A stretch of 64,000 nt of DNA from Blautia faecicola. Lineage in GTDB: Bacteria > Bacillota > Clostridia > Lachnospirales > Lachnospiraceae. The notes beneath the pieces are model-generated. The model was given only the letters and a program-made list of their open reading frames with translations. It was not told the origin of the DNA and did not search any database. Below are positions 16,567-25,060 of the stretch, one piece after another. A program made the translations under genes and the position numbers. The stretch's first letter is position 1. Each line of letters starts with the position of its first letter. The stretch lies in assembly GCF_004123145.1 (NCBI RefSeq), contig NZ_SDKC01000001.1:3195501-3259500 (forward strand). Direction: 5' to 3'.

Positions 16567-17446
16567 GGAAAAGAAATTACTATCAAGAAAGCTGGCAAAA
16601 ATACGTGGATGGATACAGGCCGCAGCAACGCTGCTGACCAATATTCATATTCCGAATTTATTTAAGGGTAAAATATATCAGGGCAATGCAAAAACAGTAT
16701 GCGTCCCCGGATTAAACTGCTACTCCTGCCCTGCCGCGACAGGAGCCTGTCCAATAGGGGCATTTCAGGCAGTCGTCGGATCATCAAAATTTAAGTTTTC
16801 ATACTACATAACCGGATTTCTTATTTTACTCGGTGTAACTCTCGGCAGATTTATATGTGGTTTTTTGTGCCCATTTGGATGGTTTCAGGATTTACTTCAC
16901 AAAATACCCGGGAAGAAATTATCCACAGCCAAACTAAAGCCTCTTAGGTACCTAAAATATGTCATTCTTATTGTTTTCGTTATACTTCTTCCGATGCTTG
17001 TAACGAACTCTATAGGAATGGGAGACCCGTTCTTCTGCAAATACATCTGTCCTCAGGGTGTTTTAGAGGGTGCTATACCGTTATCTATTGGAAATGCTGC
17101 TATCCGTTCGGCGTTAGGAAAGCTTTTTTCTTTCAAATGCATCATTTTAATTACAGTGACTGTGCTAAGTATTTTATTTTACAGACCTTTCTGTAAATGG
17201 ATTTGTCCTCTTGGAGCAATCTACTCATTATTTAATAAGGTCAGCCTTCTCAAAATCACTGTTGATAACAGCAAATGTGTCGGATGCGGTCAATGCTCAA
17301 AGGCATGTAAGATGGATGTAGATGTGTGTAAGACACCAGATCACCCCGAGTGCATACGCTGCGGTGCCTGCATAAAGGCCTGTCCGAAGGATGCCATCTG
17401 CTACCGGTTTATGGGAAAATCATGTCAAAAAAATGACAACAGATAA
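16550..17446 (+). CDS. NapH/MauN-type membrane polyferredoxin (4Fe-4S protein)
   Basis: A 298-residue membrane protein with about five helices. Cysteine clusters are CYSC...CPIG, CGFLCPFGW, CKYICPQG and CKWICPLGA in the membrane part, then two classical ferredoxin motifs at the C-terminus (CVGCGQCSKAC and CIRCGACIKACP). Such proteins pass electrons between membrane and cell exterior. GTG 16550 overlaps the micro-protein gene; TTG 16559 is an alternative start with better spacing to GGAG. Between a CxxC micro-protein and a TlpA-like lipoprotein it probably reduces an extracellular thiol protein. Confidence 0.88.
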   Translation: MSELDKEKKLLSRKLAKIRGWIQAAATLLTNIHIPNLFKGKIYQGNAKTVCVPGLNCYSCPAATGACPIGAFQAVVGSSKFKFSYYITGFLILLGVTLGRFICGFLCPFGWFQDLLHKIPGKKLSTAKLKPLRYLKYVILIVFVILLPMLVTNSIGMGDPFFCKYICPQGVLEGAIPLSIGNAAIRSALGKLFSFKCIILITVTVLSILFYRPFCKWICPLGAIYSLFNKVSLLKITVDNSKCVGCGQCSKACKMDVDVCKTPDHPECIRCGACIKACPKDAICYRFMGKSCQKNDNR

Positions 17447-17488
17447 CTATTAAACATTTTACTATTATTTTAAAAGGAGAAATTACTC

Positions 17489-18403
17489 ATGAAAAACAAA
17501 TTATCATTTATTTCTATTTTTACACTCTGCATGGCATTATCACTTACAGCATGCGGCGGAAAGCAAGCTTCCAACACAGCTTCCAACACAGCTTCTAAGA
17601 GCACTCAGACTGAAGCCGGCTCAGAAGCATCCGACAAATCAGATTCCACGCTTGATGATTTATATCAGCAGGAAAATCAGCTTTTTGCAGATCACTCTGA
17701 TGCGTGGAACAAGGTATTTGGCATGATGAGTAAAAGTGACGCCGATTCAAACGGAAATTATGCCGATTATCTCGCCGGTACCATAGAATCAAACAAGGAT
17801 TCATTTACAGACGATGAGCTTAAAACTCTTAATGAGGATATTGAAACCATACGAAAAATCGAGGAACAGATAGCAGAGCTTGAAAGCAAAAGCACATCAT
17901 CAGACGACAACCAGAAGAACAGCTCAAAATCCTCATCTGTATTCAGTGATTTTTCCGGTGAGGATTTTGATGGCAATAAGGTGGATGACAGCCTGTTTTC
18001 CGGTAATGCAGTAACAGTCGTCAATTTCTGGTTTACCGGCTGCAAACCATGTGTCGCTGAGTTATCTAAGCTTAACGAATTAAATGATGCTATCAAATCA
18101 ATGGGCGGTGAAGTGGTTGGCATCAACACTGAGACCTTCGACGGAAATAAGACAGCTATCAAAGAGGCTGCCTCTGTTCTTGAAAGCCAGGGTGTCAAAT
18201 ATCGTAATCTGTCAATTGACTCCTCCAGTGCAGCCGGTAAATATGCCTCAGAGATCATGGCATTTCCAACAACTATACTTGTTGACAGAAATGGCAATAT
18301 TGTAGGCGAACCAATGCTCGGCGGAATTGATAACCAGGACAACTATGATACCCTTATGAAGCAGATTCAGTCTGTGGTTGATGCAGACAGCACAAATAAA
18401 TAG
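17489..18403 (+). CDS. TlpA/ResA-like thioredoxin-fold lipoprotein
   Basis: A 304-residue exported protein. The signal peptide ends in LSLTAC (lipidated Cys22), followed by a Ser/Thr-rich linker, a helical region (about 55-135) and a C-terminal redoxin domain (150-300). The redox motif is FWFTGCKPC with Cys185 and Cys188, and the cis-Pro loop reads MAFPTTILVD. It should act outside the membrane as a disulfide reductase fed by the polyferredoxin. It is the last gene of the operon, 42 bases behind it. A group II intron remnant starts almost directly after its stop. Confidence 0.9.
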   Translation: MKNKLSFISIFTLCMALSLTACGGKQASNTASNTASKSTQTEAGSEASDKSDSTLDDLYQQENQLFADHSDAWNKVFGMMSKSDADSNGNYADYLAGTIESNKDSFTDDELKTLNEDIETIRKIEEQIAELESKSTSSDDNQKNSSKSSSVFSDFSGEDFDGNKVDDSLFSGNAVTVVNFWFTGCKPCVAELSKLNELNDAIKSMGGEVVGINTETFDGNKTAIKEAASVLESQGVKYRNLSIDSSSAAGKYASEIMAFPTTILVDRNGNIVGEPMLGGIDNQDNYDTLMKQIQSVVDADSTNK

Positions 18404-18410
18404 ATGTCTA

Positions 18411-18770
18411 ATCGAGTAGGAGGCGGTGACTAACCGCCGTCCTCTCACACCACCGTGCGTGCCGTTCGGTACACGTCGGTTTCAATAGTTGACGTGCATT
18501 GACTGATAGGCTGTGGCTAAATCATAAAAGCCCCAGTTTATCAGTCTTTCTTTTGTTAGGGCTCTTTTGACCACACCTACGTTTGACATTCTCCAATAAG
18601 CTTTTCGGCTGTAGTCTCCTTCACAGGCTACCCATTCCGGCATTCCCAGTCCTATCAGCTTCCGTTTTCGGATCTTCGGCAGTTTCCACTGTTTCCAGAT
18701 ACACATCCGTATCCTTCTATACAGCCATCCATTCAGGTCTTCGATGTTGTTCTTCATGTCTGCTATACCA
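18411..18770 (-). mobile_element. 3' remnant of a group II intron
   Basis: The minus strand carries the end of an intron-encoded maturase gene, then a domain V-like stem (GTACCGAACGGCACGCACGG through GTGGTGTGAGAGGAC) and a domain VI-like hairpin GGCGG-TTAGT-CACCGCC with the terminal TCCTACTCGAT. The 5' ribozyme domains and the reverse transcriptase core are missing; homology breaks near 18770. The unit cannot splice on its own. Confidence 0.7.
18482..18757 (-). pseudogene. Group II intron maturase, C-terminal fragment
   Basis: About 91 codons ending in AYQSMHVNY match the last part of LtrA-like proteins (domain X tail: NNIEDLNGWLYRRIRMCIWK and KLIGLGMPEWVACEGDYSRK). The polymerase domain with YADD is absent, so this is a 5'-truncated remnant. 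Upstream codons to 18844 belong to other sequence. Confidence 0.75.
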
Positions 18771-18797
18771 CAGCACTTTTTTAACGTAAAAAGCGTT

Positions 18798-18905
18798 TTA
18801 ATATGATGTAGCCAACGACAAGAAGCATGTGCATATAATCCCAACTATAATGATAGTTATGTAATAAAGAATAGTACGAGCATTTTTAATTTTATCAGCT
18901 ATCAT
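18798..18905 (-). CDS. Possible 35-aa membrane micro-protein
   Basis: Starts at ATG 18905 with AAGGAGG eleven bases upstream. The product MIADKIKNARTILYYITIII continues with a hydrophobic stretch and ends CFLSLATSY, that is, one short basic N-terminus and a membrane helix. It lies between the kinase terminator region and the intron remnant. It may be a small regulatory peptide, or a gene truncated by the intron fragment. Confidence 0.35.
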   Translation of the reverse strand: MIADKIKNARTILYYITIIIVGIICTCFLSLATSY

Positions 18906-18983
18906 AATTCTGTATGCCTCCTTCTTCCATGAGATTACAGCAAACGTAGTAGTAATGTCTATCAAAAGGCTTTTACATATTAG

Positions 18984-19015
18984 ATAAAAGCATGTAAAAT
19001 TTCTTTTACATAGCT
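18984..19015 (-). terminator. Hairpin after the lantibiotic-type kinase gene
   Basis: On the minus strand ATGTAAAA-GAAA-TTTTACAT is a perfect 8-bp stem with a four-base loop, followed by GCTTTTATC. It comes just after the kinase stop. The motif ATGTAAAA recurs once more about 20 bases on. It is AT-rich, so termination efficiency is uncertain. Confidence 0.4.
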
Positions 19016-19029
19016 TAATTGCGGTCTAT

Positions 19030-20406
19030 TTAGCTTGTTTCCTGACTACTCAGGAAAAATATTTCTACCCTCGCCCCACCTGTATTTTCAGAATTTGAAA
19101 GTTTAATACCTCCACCATATTTTTCAGCCACAGTTTTTGCAAAAAATAGTCCCATCCCATAATGGGCTTCGCCATTTCTACTTGTGTCATCCATAAAAAA
19201 CTGCTCTGTGCCATGCAATAATGCTTCTTTTGTAAATCCTGATCCGCTATCCTCCACAATGAATGTCAGCCGGCCATCCTGCTCCTTTGCGTCAATATAA
19301 ATGATTCCATTTTCTTTTGTATGCTCCACTGCATTCTGAATCATATTCATTACGGCCCGGAACATTGGATCATAAGCAATCGTTACCTTTTTATCACTTT
19401 GTCCCGCCTTCCAATCTATTTTCTGGTGATAGATTTCTACCAGTCCGAGTGCCTGTTCCTTTATATCTGCGAAAAAATCTTCTAATCTCACCGTTGTATA
19501 GGTAACATCACTGCAATTCCATGATTTTGTGACATCTATCAACTGTTTTACATAACTTTGTATCTGTGTTGTGCCGTTCAAAACATAAGTGATATTATTC
19601 TTCTGTTCTGTGGTCAGTTCAGTCTCTGAAAGTAGTTCTGCATTTCCCCGTACAATCGTAAGAGGTGTTTTAATATCATGCGCCAAAGCAGACATCTGTT
19701 GTTTCTTTTCCTGCTCTGTTTTCCACTGCTTTTCTAAAGATTCTCGCAATGCATCTCGCATATCATCGATTGCCGATAAACAGTCATCAAACTCTTTGAT
19801 ACCGGAACAGGATGTCTCATATTCCAGATTTTGATCCTTTATTTGTCTGATTGCGTCTAATACAGGCTGCATCTGCTTTTTGATTCTTTTTCCAAAACGT
19901 ATGGACGGAATGATGATAATCGCTACCGCTCCAATCACTGACATAATACTCATCACATTCTGTGGTCCTATAAAATGCTCCCTCAAAAAAGCTGAATGAT
20001 ATTGAGGTGTCAGGCGATATTGCAATACAACATATTCATTTTCCCTTACAATTACTTTATAAAAATATTTCCCGGATGCGTTTCCGTACTTTGCAACATT
20101 CCATGCTATCTGTTCGTATTGTTCTGACAGATCTCCACCTATTTTCTCTCCATTCTCTGAAAAGATTACATAATCACAAAGTGCGGGAATCATCTCAGCA
20201 GTTACTTTATCCGCACGTAAAATCGTATCATATGCTTCATTAATCTTTTGCTCTGCATAATTCGCCGGATAGATACAGCCCACACTAATCAAAAGGTACA
20301 GCAGCAGCCAAGCAACAATCACCAAACCTACTAATGATCCAAGCATGACCAGTACATATCTCATAAAAATCCAGCTGAGTGCATTGCTTCTCTTTACTCT
20401 TCCCAT
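19030..20406 (-). CDS. Sensor histidine kinase, lantibiotic (NisK/SpaK)-type
   Basis: A 458-residue membrane kinase with helices at about 16-42 and 150-170 and an extracellular loop of about 105 residues. The H-box is SALAHDIKTPLT with His243, typical of the NisK/SpaK/bacitracin-sensor group, and the ATPase boxes are MIQNAVEHT, VEDSGSG and YGMGLFFAK. It overlaps the response regulator by 13 bases and stands behind a LanFEG-like transporter, so it probably senses a lantibiotic or similar peptide. Confidence 0.9.
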   Translation of the reverse strand: MGRVKRSNALSWIFMRYVLVMLGSLVGLVIVAWLLLYLLISVGCIYPANYAEQKINEAYDTILRADKVTAEMIPALCDYVIFSENGEKIGGDLSEQYEQIAWNVAKYGNASGKYFYKVIVRENEYVVLQYRLTPQYHSAFLREHFIGPQNVMSIMSVIGAVAIIIIPSIRFGKRIKKQMQPVLDAIRQIKDQNLEYETSCSGIKEFDDCLSAIDDMRDALRESLEKQWKTEQEKKQQMSALAHDIKTPLTIVRGNAELLSETELTTEQKNNITYVLNGTTQIQSYVKQLIDVTKSWNCSDVTYTTVRLEDFFADIKEQALGLVEIYHQKIDWKAGQSDKKVTIAYDPMFRAVMNMIQNAVEHTKENGIIYIDAKEQDGRLTFIVEDSGSGFTKEALLHGTEQFFMDDTSRNGEAHYGMGLFFAKTVAEKYGGGIKLSNSENTGGARVEIFFLSSQETS

Positions 20407-21056
20407 TTATATCCAATCCCCCAGACTGTTTTTATCGGTGTATAATCATAATCCGCAAATTTTGCTCTTATATTTTTGATATGCGTGATAATGGTACTGT
20501 CATTACTCTCACTGTCAAAACCAAAGACCTCTTCTAAAATCTGTTCTTTCGAGAAAACCTGTCCCCTGTTTTTAGCCAGGAATTCACAGATTTCGTACTC
20601 CGCTTTCGTAAGAGGAAGTTCCTTATCATCAACCAATAGTTTCTTTTGAGATATTTGAATACAGACCCTCCCCAAAACCATCCGGACAGAATGTTCCCTG
20701 TGCTCTCTTCTAAGATGTGCATTGATCCTTGCCCGAAGTTCCATCACTCCAAATGGCTTTGAAATATAATCATCTGCTCCTAAAGAAAGTCCGTTTACCA
20801 GACTGTTTTCCTCCGTTTTTGCCGTAAGAAACAAAATCGGACAATCCACAAGTGCCCTGATTCTTTTGCATAATTCGAAGCCATCAATTCCAGGCATCAT
20901 AATGTCCAGTAAAATCAGGTCATAACGATGTAATTCTTCCATATTAATTTTTAGTGGATTACTTACTTTGGTGACCAGATGTCCATCCTTATTCAAAATG
21001 CTTTCTATCATTTCCAAAATTGCCGGTTCATCATCAACTGCCAGTATTTTTGCCAT
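20394..21056 (-). CDS. Response regulator (NisR/SpaR-like)
   Basis: A 220-residue OmpR-family regulator: receiver with MAKILAVDDE, phospho-acceptor Asp51 in LLDIMMPGIDG and Lys in SKPFG, then a winged helix ending TPIKTVWGIGYKWEE. The start at ATG 21056 has GAGGG upstream. It sits between the immunity transporter and its kinase; two direct repeats in front of the transporter operon fit its expected target. Confidence 0.92.
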   Translation of the reverse strand: MAKILAVDDEPAILEMIESILNKDGHLVTKVSNPLKINMEELHRYDLILLDIMMPGIDGFELCKRIRALVDCPILFLTAKTEENSLVNGLSLGADDYISKPFGVMELRARINAHLRREHREHSVRMVLGRVCIQISQKKLLVDDKELPLTKAEYEICEFLAKNRGQVFSKEQILEEVFGFDSESNDSTIITHIKNIRAKFADYDYTPIKTVWGIGYKWEE

Positions 21057-21070
21057 AGTTTCCCTCGATT

Positions 21071-21811
21071 CTATTCCGATATTCTGTTTCCTTCCCAGTG
21101 GTTTACCCACCAAAAATAGTATACCATACTAATCCCTGTAAATATTAAGCAACCTGGTATGAATGACAACCATTCACCTACACTAGTTTCTCCCAATACA
21201 GATTGCAGATAAGTATATGGTACTCTACCCGTCCAGCAGACAAATACATATTTCCACACATAATCTCCAAGTCCGGTAAGCATCAATGCACTAATTAGTC
21301 CTGATATAATCCCTGCTCCAATGGATACCCCTTTTCCAAACTGAAAAGCCAGAATCAGCTGCCACAGATAAAGTGGAACACTGCTTCCCCACAGCAGCAA
21401 TGCTGCAAATATACATCCTTTCATGATTTCGATATCGCTTGATGCGATTCTTCCAAATCCAATTCCGAATATGATTGCTGTCAATAGGATAGAGCACAGA
21501 CACAAAACCAGTAGCATCAACAGTTTCGATAAAAATGCTGCAGGTTTATCCGGTAAAGACAACAGATTTTGAAAATCACCTGCATTTTGTTCCTGTTCCA
21601 TCACACTTGCTGTAAAAATTCCAATAAGTACCGGAAGTCCTGCTCCTATTGCCTGATAAAATGCAATCACTTTCATATTTTCATTCCATGGTGAAAAAAA
21701 GTAATATATTAAAAATATAACGCTGGTTATAATTGGAATCAGTAAGTGTGCCAGAATCACAGATGTTCCTTTCATCTTTCGCAAGTCTGCATTAAGAGAT
21801 CTTCCAATCAT
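21071..21811 (-). CDS. Lantibiotic immunity ABC transporter permease, MutG/LanG-like
   Basis: A 246-residue membrane protein with six helices of the MutG/SpaG type (start MIGRSLNADLRKMKG, then AHLLIPIITSVIFLIYYF). It forms the second membrane subunit of a LanFEG exporter, which removes a lantibiotic from the membrane. It starts one base after the stop of the LanE-like gene and is followed by the response regulator gene, so all five genes form one operon. Confidence 0.82.
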   Translation of the reverse strand: MIGRSLNADLRKMKGTSVILAHLLIPIITSVIFLIYYFFSPWNENMKVIAFYQAIGAGLPVLIGIFTASVMEQEQNAGDFQNLLSLPDKPAAFLSKLLMLLVLCLCSILLTAIIFGIGFGRIASSDIEIMKGCIFAALLLWGSSVPLYLWQLILAFQFGKGVSIGAGIISGLISALMLTGLGDYVWKYVFVCWTGRVPYTYLQSVLGETSVGEWLSFIPGCLIFTGISMVYYFWWVNHWEGNRISE

Positions 21812-21812
21812 C

Positions 21813-22553
21813 TTATTTCACCTCTCTTCTCTCAAACCATTTCAAAAACAGAACCGTTACAAAAACAAACCAGATGATTGAGAGACACATTCCCGGAACA
21901 ATGACTCCCGTATCCAAAAGAGGATTCCCTGCTTCTGCGGCAAGTCCATTTGGTAAAACATGAAGCAACGGACACATCATTCGCATAGGGATTGCAGAAA
22001 CAAGTACATACCAGATTCTGGTTTGTGATATTACCACACCGCTGACGGTAATAAACAGGCAGACGAACAGGTTTACAATCATTCCAAATCGTTCACTTAA
22101 AAATAAAGCTACCGGAATCTCCCATAACTCAGAAACCGTCAGAAACAATACTGCAATCAACGCTCCTCCAACTGGAACATGTGTCGTTAGAAGAAATCCT
22201 CCAAGCGTTGCTCCTGCAAACACAATCACATTAGAAAACAAAATCATGTACCCAATATAAATAATTTTCCCCAGCACCAATTTTCTTCTGTCTGTGGGAA
22301 TAGTCGTTAAATGATAGTATTTTATCTTTTTCTCCTGCGCCACAGAAAGATAACAAAATAGAGCAATCATCCCCGGCAGCAAAAGTGTATACCACCAGTT
22401 CCAAACACTTTCTGCATAAGCATTTGTCATCCCAAGAGTAAATATAAATGCCATAACAAATGTAAGAAGAGGAAATCCCCAGATAAACTTTTTTCGCATG
22501 GTTCTTTTGGCTTTTTGATGTTCTGCTTTTATAATATTAACCATGGATTTCAC
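21813..22553 (-). CDS. Lantibiotic immunity ABC transporter permease, MutE/EpiE/LanE-like
   Basis: A 246-residue protein with six predicted helices and the basic N-terminus KAEHQKAKRTMRKKF typical of MutE/EpiE permeases. It overlaps the ATPase gene by 17 bases. With the LanG-like partner it should form the membrane channel of a self-protection exporter. No lantibiotic precursor or biosynthesis gene is seen nearby, so this looks like an orphan resistance locus. Confidence 0.82.
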   Translation of the reverse strand: MKSMVNIIKAEHQKAKRTMRKKFIWGFPLLTFVMAFIFTLGMTNAYAESVWNWWYTLLLPGMIALFCYLSVAQEKKIKYYHLTTIPTDRRKLVLGKIIYIGYMILFSNVIVFAGATLGGFLLTTHVPVGGALIAVLFLTVSELWEIPVALFLSERFGMIVNLFVCLFITVSGVVISQTRIWYVLVSAIPMRMMCPLLHVLPNGLAAEAGNPLLDTGVIVPGMCLSIIWFVFVTVLFLKWFERREVK

Positions 22554-23250
22554 CTGCTTTCTGGTTTTTTCTTACCACATTCATAAACAAATCTTCAAGA
22601 TTATCTCCCTGCTTTAATGCTCCTTCGTATCCTAAGATTCCACCTGAAATAATCCCGACTTTATCTGCAAGTAACTGTACCTCTGAGAGAATATGACTGG
22701 AGAGAATTACAGTGATTCCCTGTTCCGGAAAAGACCGGATCAGCTCTCGTAATTCCTCGATGCCTATTGGATCTAATCCATTCGTAGGTTCATCCAATAT
22801 CAAAAGTTCCGGTTCTCCAAGCAATGCCATTGCAATGCCTAGTCTTTGCTTCATCCCCAAAGAAAACTGCCCTGCTTTCTTCTTTCCGGTGTTTGTAAGT
22901 GATACAATCTGCAAGACCTCATCAATTCTGTTTTCATCTGTACCAAGCAATAATTGTCTTACCTTCAAATTCTCTCTGGCGGAAAGATTTTCATAAATAG
23001 GCGGATTTTCAATTAACGCTCCTATTTTTGATAAATCTTTCCTATCCCAAAGTTTTCCATCAAAGTAAATCTTTCCTGCAGTGGGTTTCATCATACCGGT
23101 CAACATTTTCAATGTGGTAGATTTTCCCGCACCATTCGGTCCAAGCAGTCCATAAATCTGTTTCTTTTCTATATTAAGTGAAACATTATTTACCGCTTTC
23201 TGCTTTCTAAAATATTTACACAAATTTTGTGTCTGCAACATCATTTCCAT
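22537..23250 (-). CDS. Lantibiotic immunity ABC transporter ATP-binding protein, LanF-like
   Basis: A 237-residue ATPase: Walker A GPNGAGKST, signature FSLGMKQRLG, Walker B LLILDEPTNGLDP. This matches the BcrA/MutF/NukF group of peptide-antibiotic exporters. ATG 23250 is preferred because AAGGA lies eight bases upstream; an ATG at 23271 would put that ribosome site inside the gene. First gene of the operon lanF-E-G-R-K. Confidence 0.9.
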   Translation of the reverse strand: MEMMLQTQNLCKYFRKQKAVNNVSLNIEKKQIYGLLGPNGAGKSTTLKMLTGMMKPTAGKIYFDGKLWDRKDLSKIGALIENPPIYENLSARENLKVRQLLLGTDENRIDEVLQIVSLTNTGKKKAGQFSLGMKQRLGIAMALLGEPELLILDEPTNGLDPIGIEELRELIRSFPEQGITVILSSHILSEVQLLADKVGIISGGILGYEGALKQGDNLEDLFMNVVRKNQKAGEIHG

Positions 23251-23312
23251 CTTTACTATCCTTCCTTCCATATTTCATTTCTTACTGAAATATAACCTAA
23301 CAGAAAAAAATA

Positions 23313-23329
23313 AAGATTTGATGAAGATT
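23313..23329 (-). promoter_or_regulatory. Direct repeats, candidate response-regulator site
   Basis: AAGATT occurs at 23313-23318 and again at 23324-23329, exactly 11 bases apart, about 65 bases before the LanF start. This spacing fits two OmpR-type monomers on one face of DNA. A minus-strand TATATT -10 follows at about 23290. Confidence 0.4.
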
Positions 23330-23354
23330 GCTAAATAATTCGTCTACTCTATTT

Positions 23355-23663
23355 TTATTCTCGTATGGAATAAACCATCAATTGAATATCATTATCAGAA
23401 CTCGGCTTTCCACTGAAGTCAGCAAAGCTGTTACAAATACGAAGTCCTAATTTACCGAATATCTCCTTCAAAAATCTGTCCCGGAAGTTTTTTCTTCTCC
23501 ATATACGGGAACTCTCTATCAAATGCCTCTGCTTCCTTTTCATTTACCAGATACCCTGCCGGAGGTGCATATTCTCCTGTAATTCCATTAAGATAAGCGG
23601 TAAATTCTTCTCCGACCACTCCGAAACAAGTTCCGGATGTACTTCTGCTAAACTGTTGTTCAT
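23355..23663 (-). pseudogene. Frameshifted remnant with zinc-ribbon start
   Basis: ATG 23663 (GAGG upstream) begins MNNSLAEVHPELVSEWS, the typical start of the DUF4379-type zinc-ribbon repeat, but this frame stops after 39 codons. Overlapping frames carry further protein-like stretches, YLVNEKEAEAFDREF and then KLGLRICNSFADFSGKPSSD through to a stop at 23355. Several frameshifts or a fusion of two genes would explain this. No function is expected. Confidence 0.45.
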
Positions 23664-23750
23664 AGCCAAACCTCAACCTCCTTGTGCTTAGAGTATATGA
23701 AGTTTTGGCTTTATCTTGTAGTTTGCGAATATCTGCATAAATAGAAAAAG

Positions 23751-23785
23751 CCCTTTGAGAAAAAGGATTCTCCTTTCTCAAAGGG
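23751..23785 (-). terminator. Strong terminator after the MGMT-like gene
   Basis: 12-bp perfect stem CCCTTTGAGAAA / TTTCTCAAAGGG, followed on the minus strand by CTTTTTCTATTT. It ends transcription coming from the run of single genes at 23.8-26.9 kb. Confidence 0.8.
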
Positions 23786-23818
23786 TAAATTGAAAAACCG
23801 GAATTTTCACATTATCTA

Positions 23819-24295
23819 TTACAATGTAAATAATGCTTTTTCGTAGTCCTTAACATAATACTTAATATTGGTTTTACCTTTTTGGATTACGATATGTCCC
23901 TCTTTTTCAAGCATCTCCTTTTGTGCCTCAACGCCTCCTGGATACTTTGCATTTAATTCCCCTTTTGCTTTTAATGTTCTCCAATAAGGGGTTTTATCTT
24001 CTGCACGCTGATAACTCGCCCATGCAACTATCGAAACAAAAATTCCAGCTGTAATTGGCTCTGTAAAATCAGCACCATTTTGTTTAGCAAAGAATTCCCT
24101 TATTGTACCTACTGTAAGTAATTTTCCACAAGGCACAAGTCGCATTACTTTGTCGTAGTCAATAGGTGGGGCAAAATACATTTTATCTCCACCATATTTT
24201 TCGATGCTCTTTTCATCTGTTATGATTTGAACTTTTGGCATATCCTTGCTATCCATAAGCATAGCATTAAAATCTTTTTTATCTTCATTTGCCAT
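23819..24295 (-). CDS. MGMT-domain (alkyltransferase-like) protein
   Basis: A 158-residue protein with a 6-O-methylguanine-DNA methyltransferase DNA-binding domain in its second half (GTIREFFAK, VAWASYQRAEDKTPYWRTLKA). The active-site PCHR motif of true alkyltransferases is missing; the only early cysteine is Cys56 in LVPCGKL. It thus resembles alkyltransferase-like (Atl) or MGMT-family proteins that bind rather than repair alkylated DNA. It is the last gene in a one-strand run of unrelated genes and ends in a strong terminator. Confidence 0.75.
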   Translation of the reverse strand: MANEDKKDFNAMLMDSKDMPKVQIITDEKSIEKYGGDKMYFAPPIDYDKVMRLVPCGKLLTVGTIREFFAKQNGADFTEPITAGIFVSIVAWASYQRAEDKTPYWRTLKAKGELNAKYPGGVEAQKEMLEKEGHIVIQKGKTNIKYYVKDYEKALFTL

Positions 24296-24405
24296 AATGT
24301 ATCACCTTCAAACCAATCATATCTTAATAAACGAAACCATACAATGAGACAGTTTTAAAAATCCTTACGAAACTTCAAATTTTCATGTGTTCGACAAACT
24401 GGGAT

Positions 24406-25026
24406 TTAATCAAATAAAGCTTCCCATTTTTTTGATTGCATTGCATTGAAACACATCTCAATTTGTTCTTTATTATTCTTTTCTTCTGCAAGTTCTGGAA
24501 GCTCATCAATTTCAAAATAATCAAAACCCGTTGTTTCAATATTAGTTGTAAATTGACCGCCCGTCACTTCACATTGCATAAAAATCTTACATACTTTATA
24601 CGCATATATCGGAAGATTATGTTTCTCCCTGTCTTGAACAGCAATAACACGTTTTACAATAACATCAAGTCCTGCTTCTTCTTTGACTTCCTTTATTGTA
24701 TTCTCCTCTACGGAAATATCAACATCACACCAGCCTCCCGGCAATGACCAAGTACCATTTGCTTCCTGAACCAATAATATTTTCCCATCTTTAAAAATCG
24801 CAGCTCGTGTATCTATTTTAGGTGTCTGATATCCTACATCACTGCAAAATAAATTTTGAACTTTGTCTGCCGATATTTCAGTTTTATAGCTTATCATTTC
24901 AGCAGAAATTTCTCGGATTCTTTCATACCGTTCGATATCAAATTTGTCTTTTCCATAAAACAAACCACCTTGAGCAATAGCCTGTAATTCTACTGCCCAT
25001 TTTAGCCATTGTTCGTTTTTATCCAT
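24406..25026 (-). CDS. NUDIX hydrolase with N-terminal NUDIX_N domain
   Basis: A 206-residue protein. Residues 1-65 resemble the helical NUDIX_N domain of ADP-ribose pyrophosphatase-like (YjhB) proteins. The Nudix box lies at 97-120 (GGWCDVDISVEENTIKEVKE, then EAGL); the catalytic Glu113, Glu116 and Glu117 are kept, while the usual Arg112 is Lys and the first Glu is Ile. It likely hydrolyses a nucleoside diphosphate derivative. It carries the shared CAAATT..AATTTGAAG motif just before its ribosome site. Confidence 0.85.
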   Translation of the reverse strand: MDKNEQWLKWAVELQAIAQGGLFYGKDKFDIERYERIREISAEMISYKTEISADKVQNLFCSDVGYQTPKIDTRAAIFKDGKILLVQEANGTWSLPGGWCDVDISVEENTIKEVKEEAGLDVIVKRVIAVQDREKHNLPIYAYKVCKIFMQCEVTGGQFTTNIETTGFDYFEIDELPELAEEKNNKEQIEMCFNAMQSKKWEALFD

Positions 25027-25060
25027 ATATTACCGCTCCTTCAAATTCTAATTTGTCGCT

